Positions 1 to 7,993 of a stretch of 32,411 nt of DNA are shown piece by piece. The DNA comes from Subtercola sp. (GTDB lineage Bacteria > Actinomycetota > Actinomycetes > Actinomycetales > Microbacteriaceae), in NCBI GenBank assembly GCA_025463745.1, contig JAODBB010000129.1:1-32411 (forward strand). The letters run 5' to 3'. Position numbers and translations under genes: made by a program. Below the pieces are notes generated by a model, which was not told the origin of the DNA, searched no databases, and worked only from the letters and a program-made list of their open reading frames with translations. Numbering within the stretch: position 1 is the stretch's first letter; every line of letters begins with the position of its first letter.

Positions 1-80
1 GCGCGAGCTGCGAAGCGCTGCGCCAGTTCATCGCCACTATCGGCGGGCACGGTGATGGCATTGATCTTGATGACAGTCAT
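1..80 (-). CDS. Antibiotic biosynthesis monooxygenase-fold protein (3' part outside window)
   Basis: Only the first 26 codons are present; the gene runs off the left edge. The visible N-terminus reads MTVIKINAITVPADSGDEL, with an Arg-Phe-Ala-Ala-Arg stretch after it. This beta strand followed by a helix resembles the start of ABM/heme-degrading monooxygenase-like ferredoxin-fold proteins of actinobacteria. These are small dimeric proteins that oxidise or bind aromatic or heme ligands. The ATG lies 38 bp after the stop of the glutamine amidotransferase gene on the same strand, so the two may be cotranscribed. With only 26 residues the family call is provisional and no catalytic residue is visible. 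Confidence 0.55.
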   Translation of the reverse strand, partial: MTVIKINAITVPADSGDELAQRFAAR

Positions 81-118
81 GGTGGGAGTCGTCCTTCGAA
101 ACGTTCGTCGTGTGCTCC

Positions 119-958
119 TTATGCTGCCACGAGAAACGGTTCGTGATGGTATCCGCTGGCATCAAGCGTCACAACGGTGCCTTCCGGAACCTCGAGAAAG
201 GCTCCCGGCAAGTCGTTCAGCGGTTCAGAGACCACCAACTTCGCCGTCGGCCCGAAGAGATTGAGCCGCGCCTGGTCGGGATACATTTCGTGAAGCGTCG
301 TGATATCGGCCGAGTGGAACAGCGTGCGCGACGCGCCCTGCGACGAATATCTGAACGCCCACATGGTGGCTCCGTCTGCGACGGCGATCGTGCCCTGCAT
401 CGGAAAGGGAATGCCGTGCTCGCGGCCGACGGTTTCGACCATGGTGATGGCCGCCGCGAGCCCCGCTATGGGATCGTCACGCAGCCCGAGGCTGAGCGCA
501 AGATGGAACAGAATCTCGGAGTCGGTCGTGCCCTGCACGTGCGGATACAGCGACGGGTCGATGGCGAACACCAGATCGCGCTTGACCTTGCTGAACTCCG
601 CGAGAAATCCGTTGTGCATGAACAGCCAGTTGCCGTAGCGATACGGGTGGCAATTGGTCTGCTGAATCGGCGGACCGGCGGCGGCCCGAACGTGGCTGAA
701 GAAGAGCGGGCTCTCGACGGCTGTCGTCAGCTCGCGAAGGTTCGTGTCATTCCAGGCCGGCTCGATCGAGTGGAACAAGGCCGGCACACTGCCGGCGACA
801 GACCCGTCGGGGTACCAGCCGAACCCGAACCCGTCGCCATTGACCGTCTCGTTGCCGAGCGGCGAATTCAGCGATTGGGCGACGAGCGAATGCTGAGCAT
901 CCAGCACGACCGTCGAGGGCCGAAGCGGCTCTCCTGTGTAGGCCAACCAGCGGCACAC
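119..958 (-). CDS. Class II glutamine amidotransferase (EgtC/YafJ type)
   Basis: N-terminal-nucleophile glutaminase that releases ammonia from glutamine for transfer to an unknown acceptor. The start is GTG at 958, not the upstream codon of the open frame. It puts Cys at position 2 (MCRWLAYTG), where this family needs its nucleophile exposed after Met removal, and AGGAG sits about 5 bp upstream. Other family hallmarks are NGDGFGFGWY, HVRAA, NCHPY and MHNG, which shape the glutamine pocket and oxyanion hole. The length of 279 aa fits single-domain EgtC/YafJ proteins. No ergothioneine genes are adjacent, so an EgtC role is not supported by context; the acceptor substrate is unknown. Confidence 0.9.
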   Translation of the reverse strand: MCRWLAYTGEPLRPSTVVLDAQHSLVAQSLNSPLGNETVNGDGFGFGWYPDGSVAGSVPALFHSIEPAWNDTNLRELTTAVESPLFFSHVRAAAGPPIQQTNCHPYRYGNWLFMHNGFLAEFSKVKRDLVFAIDPSLYPHVQGTTDSEILFHLALSLGLRDDPIAGLAAAITMVETVGREHGIPFPMQGTIAVADGATMWAFRYSSQGASRTLFHSADITTLHEMYPDQARLNLFGPTAKLVVSEPLNDLPGAFLEVPEGTVVTLDASGYHHEPFLVAA

Positions 959-1044
959 GGTATCTCCTACCCGCCCGACGCGCACAGTCGTCGTGCACGC
1001 ACAGGCTAGTACGCCACAGCGTCGACCGGAAGGCAGAGCTCGTT

Positions 1045-1695
1045 CTACCGCCCCTTACGGGTGAAGGTGAGGTGCGTGACTCCGCTCGGTGAGCTCACCG
1101 ACTCGACGTCGAATCGCGCTTCAAGATCTTCTATGCCGCTCCACAGCTGCTCGCCCCGCCCGAGAACGATCGGCACGAGCACGAGATGCAGGTGGTCGAT
1201 CACATCGGCAGCAAGAAACTCGCGGATGGTCTCCACCCCGCCGCCGATCCGCACATCCAATCCCCCGGCGGCTTCGCGCGCCGCCTCGAGCGCCTGGGCC
1301 GGAGTGGCATCGATGAAGTGGAAGGTGGTGCCGCCCTCCATCTCGAGGGTGGGGCGGGGGTGGTGCGTGAGCACGAACACAGGAGTATGGAAGACGGGAT
1401 TGTCGCCCCACCAGCCTTTCCACTCCTCATCGGTCCACGGCCCGCGCTGCGGCCCGAACTTGTTGCGGCCCATGATCTCGGCGCCGATACCCGGCCCCCA
1501 GTTGCTCGCGAACGCGTCGTCGACCCCGGCGCTGCCGCCCGGCTCACCGTTCATCGAGCGGAACGTTCGCGTGCCGAAGAACCATTCGACGAGTCGGCCC
1601 TGCGCATGCCCGAAGGGTGCCTCCAGGGTCTGCCCTTCTCCCGCCGCGAAACCGTCGAGTGAAACCGAGAAGTTGTGAACACGAACGTGAGACAT
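1045..1695 (-). CDS. Dihydrofolate reductase family protein (RibD C-terminal-like)
   Basis: 216-aa cytoplasmic NADPH-dependent reductase of the RibD_C/DHFR-like fold. The N-terminus RVHNFSVSLDGFAAG matches the family's first strand (the S-L-D-G signature). The middle has MGRNKFGPQRG with a W-x-G-W-W-G-D-N-P run, then PVFVLTHHPRP. The C-terminal half has DVRIGGGVETIREFLAADVID, where the GG turn binds the nucleotide phosphate, and LVLVPIVLGRGEQLW. The ATG at 1695 has a perfect AGGAGG 4 bp upstream. Such stand-alone proteins are common in actinobacteria and are seldom involved in folate or riboflavin synthesis; the substrate cannot be told. It probably heads the leftward group that includes the amidotransferase gene, 86 bp downstream. 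Confidence 0.88.
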   Translation of the reverse strand: MSHVRVHNFSVSLDGFAAGEGQTLEAPFGHAQGRLVEWFFGTRTFRSMNGEPGGSAGVDDAFASNWGPGIGAEIMGRNKFGPQRGPWTDEEWKGWWGDNPVFHTPVFVLTHHPRPTLEMEGGTTFHFIDATPAQALEAAREAAGGLDVRIGGGVETIREFLAADVIDHLHLVLVPIVLGRGEQLWSGIEDLEARFDVESVSSPSGVTHLTFTRKGR

Positions 1696-1737
1696 AGATC
1701 CTCCTGACCGACGCGGATAGGATCCCCACCCTAGCCG

Positions 1738-3345
1738 TCAGCCGGCGGGTGCAGTGGGCTGCGGCGTGAGCGGCGGCAGCCCGAGAACGGCGCGCACCTG
1801 GTCGTCGGTGAGCTTCGCCCACGGCGAGCTTCCGTCGTTCGCCGCCGCCGCGGCCGGGCTGTTGCCCTGGGTCCACCACTTCGCCTCGTAGTAACCGCCG
1901 TCGAAGTTCACGCGGTCGCCCTGGGTATAGACCTGCGTTCCCGACCAGTCGGGATACGTTCCGGGCGGCAAGGTCGACACCGGCGCCGGGGTTTCTCCGG
2001 GCAGCACAGGGCCGACCAGCTGCCAGGGCGTCGCAGACGCTTGCACCACCGGGTCGTCGGGCAGATCGCCCATCGTGTAGTACTTCGCGACGTAGACGTT
2101 GTGGTGCCACACCACCCGGGTTCCAGCAGTGTAGGCGACATCGGGCGACCAGATCTGGTATGGGCTCGTCGCGGGGTCGTCGGCGAGCGCCGAAGCAGAG
2201 GGTGCGGGCGTGGACGTGGGCGTGGGCTCGGAGGTAGTGACGGTGTCAGAGGATTCGTTCGGGTTACCGCTGAATCCAGCGGCGAGCACCGTCGCAAAGC
2301 TCTGCCCATTCTGATTGACGCCACTGCAGGAGTCGGATACCTGGGTCACATCCGGGTAGTTCGCGCTGCAGGTCTGATCGCGATTCAGCGACCACAGCGA
2401 CATGCGGCCCACGCCGTTGGCGACCGCGAACGCGTTCAGTGCCGAGGCGTCGTCCAGGCTGAAGATCTCGCCGGGCACGTCGTTCTGACCGATCATCGGG
2501 GTGGCGCCGAGCTTGTTCCAAAGGGTCTTCGAGCTGAGCTCGACACCACGCTGCGCATAGATGGTGTGCAGTTGGTCATGCGTCGCTTGCAAGGCGGCGA
2601 TGGATGCGGCCGACATCGACTGGCCGGCGGCGAGCGCGCCGCCATAGTCCATGGTCATCAGGTTCACCCCGGCAAGGTCGACCCCGCCTGCGAGCATCTG
2701 GCTGACGGCGGCCGTGCCATCGGCCGTCAGCCCTGTCGGCGAGACCGGCAGGGTGAGCCAGACCGCCAGCGGCTTGCCTTCGGCCTCCTGCGCCTTCTGC
2801 AGCGCGGCGATCGCGGTCGCTCGGCGTGCGCCTGACGCGGTATCGGTGAGGTCAGACCCTTCGATGTCGAGATCGATGGTGCTGAGGCTGTAACGGGTGA
2901 CGACTTGGGCGTAGGCGGCCTGCAGGGCATCCGCATCGGTGCAGACGGTGGCGAGCTCGCTGTTGGCCTGCCCGCCGAACGACACCATCGCCGAGCCGCC
3001 CTGCTGCTGCAGCCGTGCGATGCGGCGGTCGAGGTCGAGGGATGCCTCGGCCTGGTCGAGCGAATAATAGGTGCCCCACGATGGAACGCAGGCGTTGGTC
3101 TTGTCGGCGACCACGAATGACAGCACCACGTTCGACGCGGCCTTCGAGACCGGGGTTTCGAAGGCATACGCGGGCGTCGCCGTCACATCGACATAACCGG
3201 CCAGCCATGGCTGCGGGGTGGGTGTTCGTTCGTCGACCAGCCAGCGCCAGCCCTGCACACCCGCGAAGACCAGCCCCACGACCACAACGATGACGCCGAC
3301 CAGCCGCACGACAGACAGCCGTCTGCCGGGAAAGCGTTTTGACAC
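1738..3345 (-). CDS. Membrane-anchored GH18 chitinase-like protein with two C-terminal chitin-binding modules
   Basis: 535-aa predicted extracellular glycoside hydrolase. The order is a short basic N-terminus, a signal anchor (about residues 10-30, Val-rich), then a GH18 barrel with SFGG at 122-125 and the DxDxE catalytic motif as DLDIE at 158-162 (Glu162 the acid/base). NLMTMDYGG and MSLWSLNRD follow, as in bacterial GH18 enzymes. After a Thr/Pro/Ser linker come two ChtBD3/CBM5-12-like repeats with aromatic cores (IWSPDVAYTAGTRVVWHHNV and DWSGTQVYTQGDRVNFDGG). I chose GTG 3345 because GGGGGAG lies 4 bp upstream; an ATG at 3381 is the alternative. The open frame continuing upstream to 5043 is antisense to the GT2 gene and is not coding. 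The gene is divergent from the polysaccharide synthase, which suggests a role in trimming or releasing a beta-1,4-linked polymer. Actual chitin hydrolysis is inferred. Confidence 0.85.
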   Translation of the reverse strand: MSKRFPGRRLSVVRLVGVIVVVVGLVFAGVQGWRWLVDERTPTPQPWLAGYVDVTATPAYAFETPVSKAASNVVLSFVVADKTNACVPSWGTYYSLDQAEASLDLDRRIARLQQQGGSAMVSFGGQANSELATVCTDADALQAAYAQVVTRYSLSTIDLDIEGSDLTDTASGARRATAIAALQKAQEAEGKPLAVWLTLPVSPTGLTADGTAAVSQMLAGGVDLAGVNLMTMDYGGALAAGQSMSAASIAALQATHDQLHTIYAQRGVELSSKTLWNKLGATPMIGQNDVPGEIFSLDDASALNAFAVANGVGRMSLWSLNRDQTCSANYPDVTQVSDSCSGVNQNGQSFATVLAAGFSGNPNESSDTVTTSEPTPTSTPAPSASALADDPATSPYQIWSPDVAYTAGTRVVWHHNVYVAKYYTMGDLPDDPVVQASATPWQLVGPVLPGETPAPVSTLPPGTYPDWSGTQVYTQGDRVNFDGGYYEAKWWTQGNSPAAAAANDGSSPWAKLTDDQVRAVLGLPPLTPQPTAPAG

Positions 3346-3402
3346 CGGTCTCCCCCGAGGTTTCGCAATTCTTCTCTCCATACACTGCCATGAAATCAGC
3401 CC

Positions 3403-3408
3403 TATACT
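3403..3408 (+). promoter_or_regulatory. Possible -10 element for the GT2 gene
   Basis: TATACT lies in the 105-bp divergent gap, 43 bp before the GT2 start codon. It fits the actinobacterial TAnnnT -10 pattern, but no convincing -35 lies 16-18 bp upstream. The start codon itself has GGGGAG 2 bp before it. Confidence 0.3.
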
Positions 3409-3450
3409 GCACAAGCGGGAAAAGACCTGTGCAAAATTCGCTGGGGAGCG

Positions 3451-5736
3451 ATGACGGAAACGAAAAAAGACATACAGGCGAGGCGCCGCCAATGGGGGGC
3501 TGAGCGTCGCAGCGAGCCGCTGCCGATCGTTCATCCGATTCCCTCGGGGCGAGCGGTCACTCTCGGTCGTCTCGCCATCGTAGCGACGGTCGTGTTCTGG
3601 CTGGTCTACCTGATCTCGACGATCCTGCGCGAATTCGTGAACAACCCGAACGCGGGGTTCCGGTTCACCATCGAGGCCGTCAGCTACGTCGTCGTCGTCA
3701 CTTTTCTGATCTTCTCTGCTCTGATGTATCTGATCGCGCGGCAGGGCGCGATGTACCGTTTCCAATTGCATGTACGCGTGCCGCGCGGCGAACTCGATCG
3801 GCATTTCAGCGAGTACGAGCGCGCCGTGACGGTGCTGATTCCGTCGTACGCCGAGGAGACGCGGGTGGTGCGCGGCACCCTGTGGTCTGCTGCACTGCAG
3901 GAGTTTCCCGCATTGCGGGTGGTGTTGCTGCTGGATGATTCGCCGTACCCGACGGATCCGACCGTGTTGCACACCCTGAACGCCACGCGCGAGCTCGCAG
4001 CCGAGATCAATACACGGCTGGCCGAACCGGCGGCGCTCTTCGAGGCAGCACTCGAATCGCACCGACAACGACTCACCGACAGCGTCGAACGCGCCGATGT
4101 CGCCGCGCTGGCCGACGAGTACGAACATGCCGCCGCCTGGCTCGAGAAAATGGCAGAAGGCGAGGTGGTCGACAATCACGTCGACGAATTCTTCGTCGAG
4201 CAGGTGATCATGGGGCTCGCTCGAGAACTGCGCCTGACCCTTCTGGCCCTCAAAGGATCGCTGGCTCAAGACGACTTCCCCACGGCCGACCGCATCGTCA
4301 CGCTGAGTCAGCGATTGACACGCATCTTCGGGGTGCAGGTCGACTACTTCGAACGCAAGAAGTACCGCTCGCTCTCGCATGAGGCCAACAAGGCCATGAA
4401 TCTCAACTCCTACATCGGCATCATGGGCATGTCGTGGGTAGAGGAGGTGGCCGACGGCGGCATAGTGTTGCGCCCGGCCCCAGAGGGCGTCGCACCCGAT
4501 CTGGTCATCCCCGACTCCGAGTACCTTCTGACCCTCGACGCCGATTCCCTGCTGCTGCGCGACTACTGTCTGCGCCTGGTCTACTTGCTCGAACAGCCTG
4601 AGAACGCGCGTGTCGCCGTGACCCAGACGCCGTACTCGTCGTACCGGGGCGCCCCGACACGTATCGAACGCGTCGCCGGCGCAACCACCGACATCCAGCA
4701 CCTGCTGCACCAGGGCATGACCTATTACAACGCCACCTTCTGGGTGGGCGCGAACGCCGTCATCCGCAAAGTCGCCCTGCAAGACATCGTCGAGACCGAA
4801 GTGGTCGGCGGTTTCGAGATCAGCACCTTCATCCAAGACCGCACCGTGATCGAAGACACCGAGTCGAGCATCGACCTGGGCACCCACGGCTGGCGACTCG
4901 TCAACTACCCCGAACGCCTCAGCTACAGCGCCACACCGCCCGACTTCGGGTCGCTGATCGTGCAGCGGCGACGCTGGGCCGACGGCGGCCTGCTCATCCT
5001 GCCGAAGTTCTGGGATCAACTGCGCCAGCGGCGGTACCGCCACGAGCGGGTCATGCTCAGCGAGATCGCACTGCGAGTGAACTATATGGCCTCGATCGCC
5101 TGGGCGAGCTTCGGCCTGCTGTTTCTGCTCGCATACCCCTACAACAGCCTGCTGCTCAGCCCTTTCATCTTTCTGGCGTCGCTGCCCTACTTCATCGCGA
5201 TGGGCTTCGACCTGCGTGCGTCAGGTCACCGGTTCAGCGACATCTTCCGCATCTACGGCTTCAACCTGGTGCTGTTGCCCGTGAACCTCGCGGGTGTGCT
5301 GAAGTCGTTCCAGCAGATGCTCACCGGCGACAAGATCCCGTTCGTGCGCACGCCGAAGGTGATCAACCGCACTGCGGCACCCGCGCTCTACGTGATCGTG
5401 CCGTATCTGATCGTCGCGTACTCGCTTTTCACCCTCTACCGCGACGTTGCGGAGCAGAACTGGGGCAACGCGCTGTTCGCGGGCTTCAACGCCGTCATGA
5501 CGGCCGGCGCCATCCGTGCGTACATCGGCATCAGGCACTCGGTCACCGACACCTGGCTCGGCTTTCTCAGCTTTCTCTTCGTTGAGAAGAAACCCAAGAA
5601 CGTGGCACGTGCCAGCCTGGTCGACCCTTCGAAGCCCGTCGATTGGCAGGGCATCCTGTATCACGGCGATCGGCGGCTCGGGCGCGACCTGCACATCTCG
5701 AACGACCGGCGGCGGCGCATCGGCATTCGCAAATAG
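3451..5736 (+). CDS. Family 2 processive glycosyltransferase (cellulose/chitin-synthase-like)
   Basis: 761-aa membrane polysaccharide synthase predicted to polymerise a nucleotide sugar and move the chain across the membrane. Two N-terminal membrane helices (about 39-61 and 74-97) precede the GT-A domain (about 125-520). That domain has LLLDDSP (Asp162-Asp163, nucleotide binding), LTLDADSLL (DxD at 363-365), the general-base motif IEDTE (Glu468-Asp469) and QRRRW at 505-509, the Q-x-x-R-W signature of processive enzymes. About four to five membrane segments follow, then a basic cytoplasmic tail. Odd: roughly 100-140 extra, charged, helix-prone residues (about 170-310) lie between the DD motif and the NKAMNLN motif, which are usually much closer. 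It is divergent from a GH18 protein, as in synthase/hydrolase pairs of exopolysaccharide systems. No PilZ or BcsB partner is nearby; the polymer is unknown. Confidence 0.88.
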   Translation: MTETKKDIQARRRQWGAERRSEPLPIVHPIPSGRAVTLGRLAIVATVVFWLVYLISTILREFVNNPNAGFRFTIEAVSYVVVVTFLIFSALMYLIARQGAMYRFQLHVRVPRGELDRHFSEYERAVTVLIPSYAEETRVVRGTLWSAALQEFPALRVVLLLDDSPYPTDPTVLHTLNATRELAAEINTRLAEPAALFEAALESHRQRLTDSVERADVAALADEYEHAAAWLEKMAEGEVVDNHVDEFFVEQVIMGLARELRLTLLALKGSLAQDDFPTADRIVTLSQRLTRIFGVQVDYFERKKYRSLSHEANKAMNLNSYIGIMGMSWVEEVADGGIVLRPAPEGVAPDLVIPDSEYLLTLDADSLLLRDYCLRLVYLLEQPENARVAVTQTPYSSYRGAPTRIERVAGATTDIQHLLHQGMTYYNATFWVGANAVIRKVALQDIVETEVVGGFEISTFIQDRTVIEDTESSIDLGTHGWRLVNYPERLSYSATPPDFGSLIVQRRRWADGGLLILPKFWDQLRQRRYRHERVMLSEIALRVNYMASIAWASFGLLFLLAYPYNSLLLSPFIFLASLPYFIAMGFDLRASGHRFSDIFRIYGFNLVLLPVNLAGVLKSFQQMLTGDKIPFVRTPKVINRTAAPALYVIVPYLIVAYSLFTLYRDVAEQNWGNALFAGFNAVMTAGAIRAYIGIRHSVTDTWLGFLSFLFVEKKPKNVARASLVDPSKPVDWQGILYHGDRRLGRDLHISNDRRRRIGIRK

Positions 5737-5900
5737 TTCTGGTTGCTGCGGTCGGTATTACAATTCCCCGTTCTGGGGGATTCCCGGGTGGCATCCGCAT
5801 TACTACTGTGAGGGCAATTCGAAATATCCGCGCCGCCGAGGAATTCCTGCCATCCGTCTCCGGTGTGCTGTGTGATGGATGGCCGAATTGAGGTTGTGCA

Positions 5901-7664
5901 ATGTTGCCCACCATTTCGCCCAAAGTTCCGTCTGCGACCGAGCGCGCACCGCGAGGTCGGCGCTCCTCGATTGCGCTGGTTTCGGTTCTGGCCCTCACGG
6001 GTGCGTCGATGCTCGCCGGAGCAGGCGCAGCCAACGCCGACACCAGCGCCGATCTCTCGCAGGAGCACATCGCTGCGATCGGCGAAGCGGGAACCGTGTA
6101 TCTGAGCGGCAGCTGGACCGGATTCGTCAGTTATCCGCTCGGTGACGGAACCTCTGCCTGGTCAAATCAGGTCGAAGCAGGCTTCAGCTGCAGCGGATTC
6201 GTGGCCAGCCCCGATGGGTACATTGTCACTGCCGGCCACTGTGCAGATGTGGCCGAAGGAAAAACGGCGATCGTCGACCAGTTCTTATCGAACGAAGTGG
6301 CGAACGGCGACATCACAAGTGCCGACGTCACGAATTTCATCAGCAGTGGGGCGGAAATCAACTGGCCAGTGGAAGGCCTGTCTACAGGCTCACCACCCGA
6401 GCTCGCGATGCAGGTCTACCCGGCAATCAATATCTCCGGTAACGACGCCTCCGGGTATTCAGCTGTGCTGGTCGATGATCGGCCGCTCAGTCAGGGAGAC
6501 ACCGCGCTCTTCAAGATCGACACCACCTCACCGCTGCCCGTGCTGGTCGTCGCGGCGAACCAGCCTGCGACGGGTCAGACGGTCGATGCGATCGGATATC
6601 CGGGCGATGTGACGGCGCTGGTGAGCGGCAACCCGCAACCCACCTTCTCGCAAGGCCAGGTGAGCGGTCGGCAGCAGACGGCCGGGGGCCCGTTCACGCA
6701 GATCGGCGTCACCATGAGCCCCGGTATGAGTGGTGGCCCGGTTGTCGATGGTCAGGGTGACGTGATCGGGACGGTGAGCTTCGGCCCGTCGAACGACACG
6801 CAGCAACTCAACTTCGCGGCCGCACAAGACACGATCGCCGCCATGCTCGCTCGAAACGGCGTGAACAACACGTTGAGCGACATCGATCAGAGCTACCGCA
6901 AGGGCCTGAGTGAGTACTTCAGCGGCCAGTACCACGCTGCGGCCGCCGATCTTGGCGCCGTCGTCACTCGCCAGCCGAGCAACGCCATGGCCCAGCAGTA
7001 TCAGAGCAAGGCGATCGAGGCATTCCCGCAGGAGAACACCACGGGGTGGGTCGTGTGGGTGATCATCGCCGCAATCGTTCTGGTCGTCATCATTGCCGCG
7101 CTCGTCGTGCTGCTCGTGCTTCTCGGCTCGCGGCGTCGCCGCCGTGCGGCCGCCGCCGCTGCAGCAGCAGCGGCCGCGGCAGACGGAGGCGCCGGCCCGA
7201 ATGCCGGTGGCCCGTATCCACCGGCCGGGCCGCGGCCGTACCCTCCCGCGTACGCGTCGTCGGTTCCAGATCCGGTGAACTACCAGTCGACGCCGCAACA
7301 AGCCACTGGGGCTGCGCCGCTCTCGGTGGCAACCGTGCATCCTCCGACACAGCCGCCAGACGTCACTCTGCAGGCACCAGCCTCAGTGCAGGCGCCCTCA
7401 CCAGTGCAGGCTCCGACCCCAGCGCCGGCGCCGACTCCACCGACGGCACCCGTTGCGACCGGATTCAAGCCGAACCTCGATGCGCAGCCACCGGTGGATG
7501 AAGCGGTTCCCGGTTCTGTGGCCGAGACGCCGGCAACGGCGGAAACCGCGGCACAACCTGCGGCTCCCCCCACCGCGCCGACCGTCGTCTACTGTTCGAA
7601 CTGCGGCACTGCCAACAAGCCCGACGCGCATTTCTGCTCGACGTGCGGGCATCCGATCGGCTGA
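5901..7664 (+). CDS. Membrane-tethered trypsin-like serine protease with cytoplasmic zinc ribbon
   Basis: 587 aa. A signal peptide ends near ANA-DT (about residue 47). The extracytoplasmic S1/HtrA-like protease domain carries a readable triad: His113 in VTAGHC, Asp200 in GDTALFK, Ser277 in SPGMSGGP. A short helical segment (about 325-375, TPR-like: SYRKGLSEYFSGQYHAAAAD) follows. Then come a hydrophobic helix at about 383-408, a five-Arg stop-transfer run, an alanine stretch and a long Pro/Ala/Thr linker. The end is a treble-clef zinc ribbon with CxxC at 565-568 and 579-582. The topology is therefore protease outside and zinc ribbon inside. GAGG lies 8 bp before the ATG. It is monocistronic, facing the NifU-like gene tail to tail. 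The substrate and the role of the ribbon are unknown. Confidence 0.88.
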   Translation: MLPTISPKVPSATERAPRGRRSSIALVSVLALTGASMLAGAGAANADTSADLSQEHIAAIGEAGTVYLSGSWTGFVSYPLGDGTSAWSNQVEAGFSCSGFVASPDGYIVTAGHCADVAEGKTAIVDQFLSNEVANGDITSADVTNFISSGAEINWPVEGLSTGSPPELAMQVYPAINISGNDASGYSAVLVDDRPLSQGDTALFKIDTTSPLPVLVVAANQPATGQTVDAIGYPGDVTALVSGNPQPTFSQGQVSGRQQTAGGPFTQIGVTMSPGMSGGPVVDGQGDVIGTVSFGPSNDTQQLNFAAAQDTIAAMLARNGVNNTLSDIDQSYRKGLSEYFSGQYHAAAADLGAVVTRQPSNAMAQQYQSKAIEAFPQENTTGWVVWVIIAAIVLVVIIAALVVLLVLLGSRRRRRAAAAAAAAAAAADGGAGPNAGGPYPPAGPRPYPPAYASSVPDPVNYQSTPQQATGAAPLSVATVHPPTQPPDVTLQAPASVQAPSPVQAPTPAPAPTPPTAPVATGFKPNLDAQPPVDEAVPGSVAETPATAETAAQPAAPPTAPTVVYCSNCGTANKPDAHFCSTCGHPIG

Positions 7665-7728
7665 TAACGCCGGCGTCGGTCGGTACCACAGCGCACCGAG
7701 CACCAGAGCACCGCAATCCCGTCGCACC

Positions 7729-7992
7729 TCATCGCGCGTTCGAGATAGCGAAGTTCACCTGCTCGCCAAACCGTGATCGCATCGCCGGAGCAACGAAGTT
7801 CTCGGCGCAACCGCGGCGAAAGTAGCACGCTGAGCAGCTTGCCAGCATCTTCAGCGTGATCTTGCCGTCGACAACCGATGTCACCGTGATCGATCCCGCG
7901 TGAGCACCCAGAGCGGGCCTCACCTCCTCACCGAGAAGTCGGTCTACGGATGTTCGCAGACTCTCGTCCGAGAGAAGCTGTTCTTCTGTCAT
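7729..7992 (-). CDS. NifU-like C-terminal (NFU) domain protein
   Basis: 87-aa protein made almost entirely of an NFU-type fold, a carrier for iron-sulfur clusters in the cytoplasm. The family pattern is seen in LRTSVDRLLGEEVRPALGAH, then a beta strand VTSVVDGKITLKM and the metal-binding CSAC (CxxC) motif in LASCSACYFRRGCAENF, which has a third Cys nine residues on. ATG 7992 is chosen because it is 1 bp past the stop of the amidohydrolase gene; the longer frame would overlap it. As the last gene of the FAH-RraA-amidohydrolase operon it may serve a metal or Fe-S enzyme of the same pathway. NFU proteins usually sit with isc/suf genes, so this context is unusual. Confidence 0.8.
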   Translation of the reverse strand: MTEEQLLSDESLRTSVDRLLGEEVRPALGAHAGSITVTSVVDGKITLKMLASCSACYFRRGCAENFVAPAMRSRFGEQVNFAISNAR

Positions 7993-7993
7993 T

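Noticed and set aside
110-1009. Long plus-strand frame opposite the glutamine amidotransferase
   Set aside because: Arg-rich shadow of a high-GC gene; the minus strand has all the family motifs and a fitting start.
3382-5043. Upstream continuation of the GH18 reading frame
   Set aside because: It is antisense to the GT2 gene, which has clear motifs throughout. The GH18 protein starts near 3345 with its own ribosome site and signal anchor.
5763-5781. CCCC/GGGG hairpin after the GT2 gene as a terminator
   Set aside because: Only four to five pairs, no T-run, and inside an otherwise featureless 164-bp gap.
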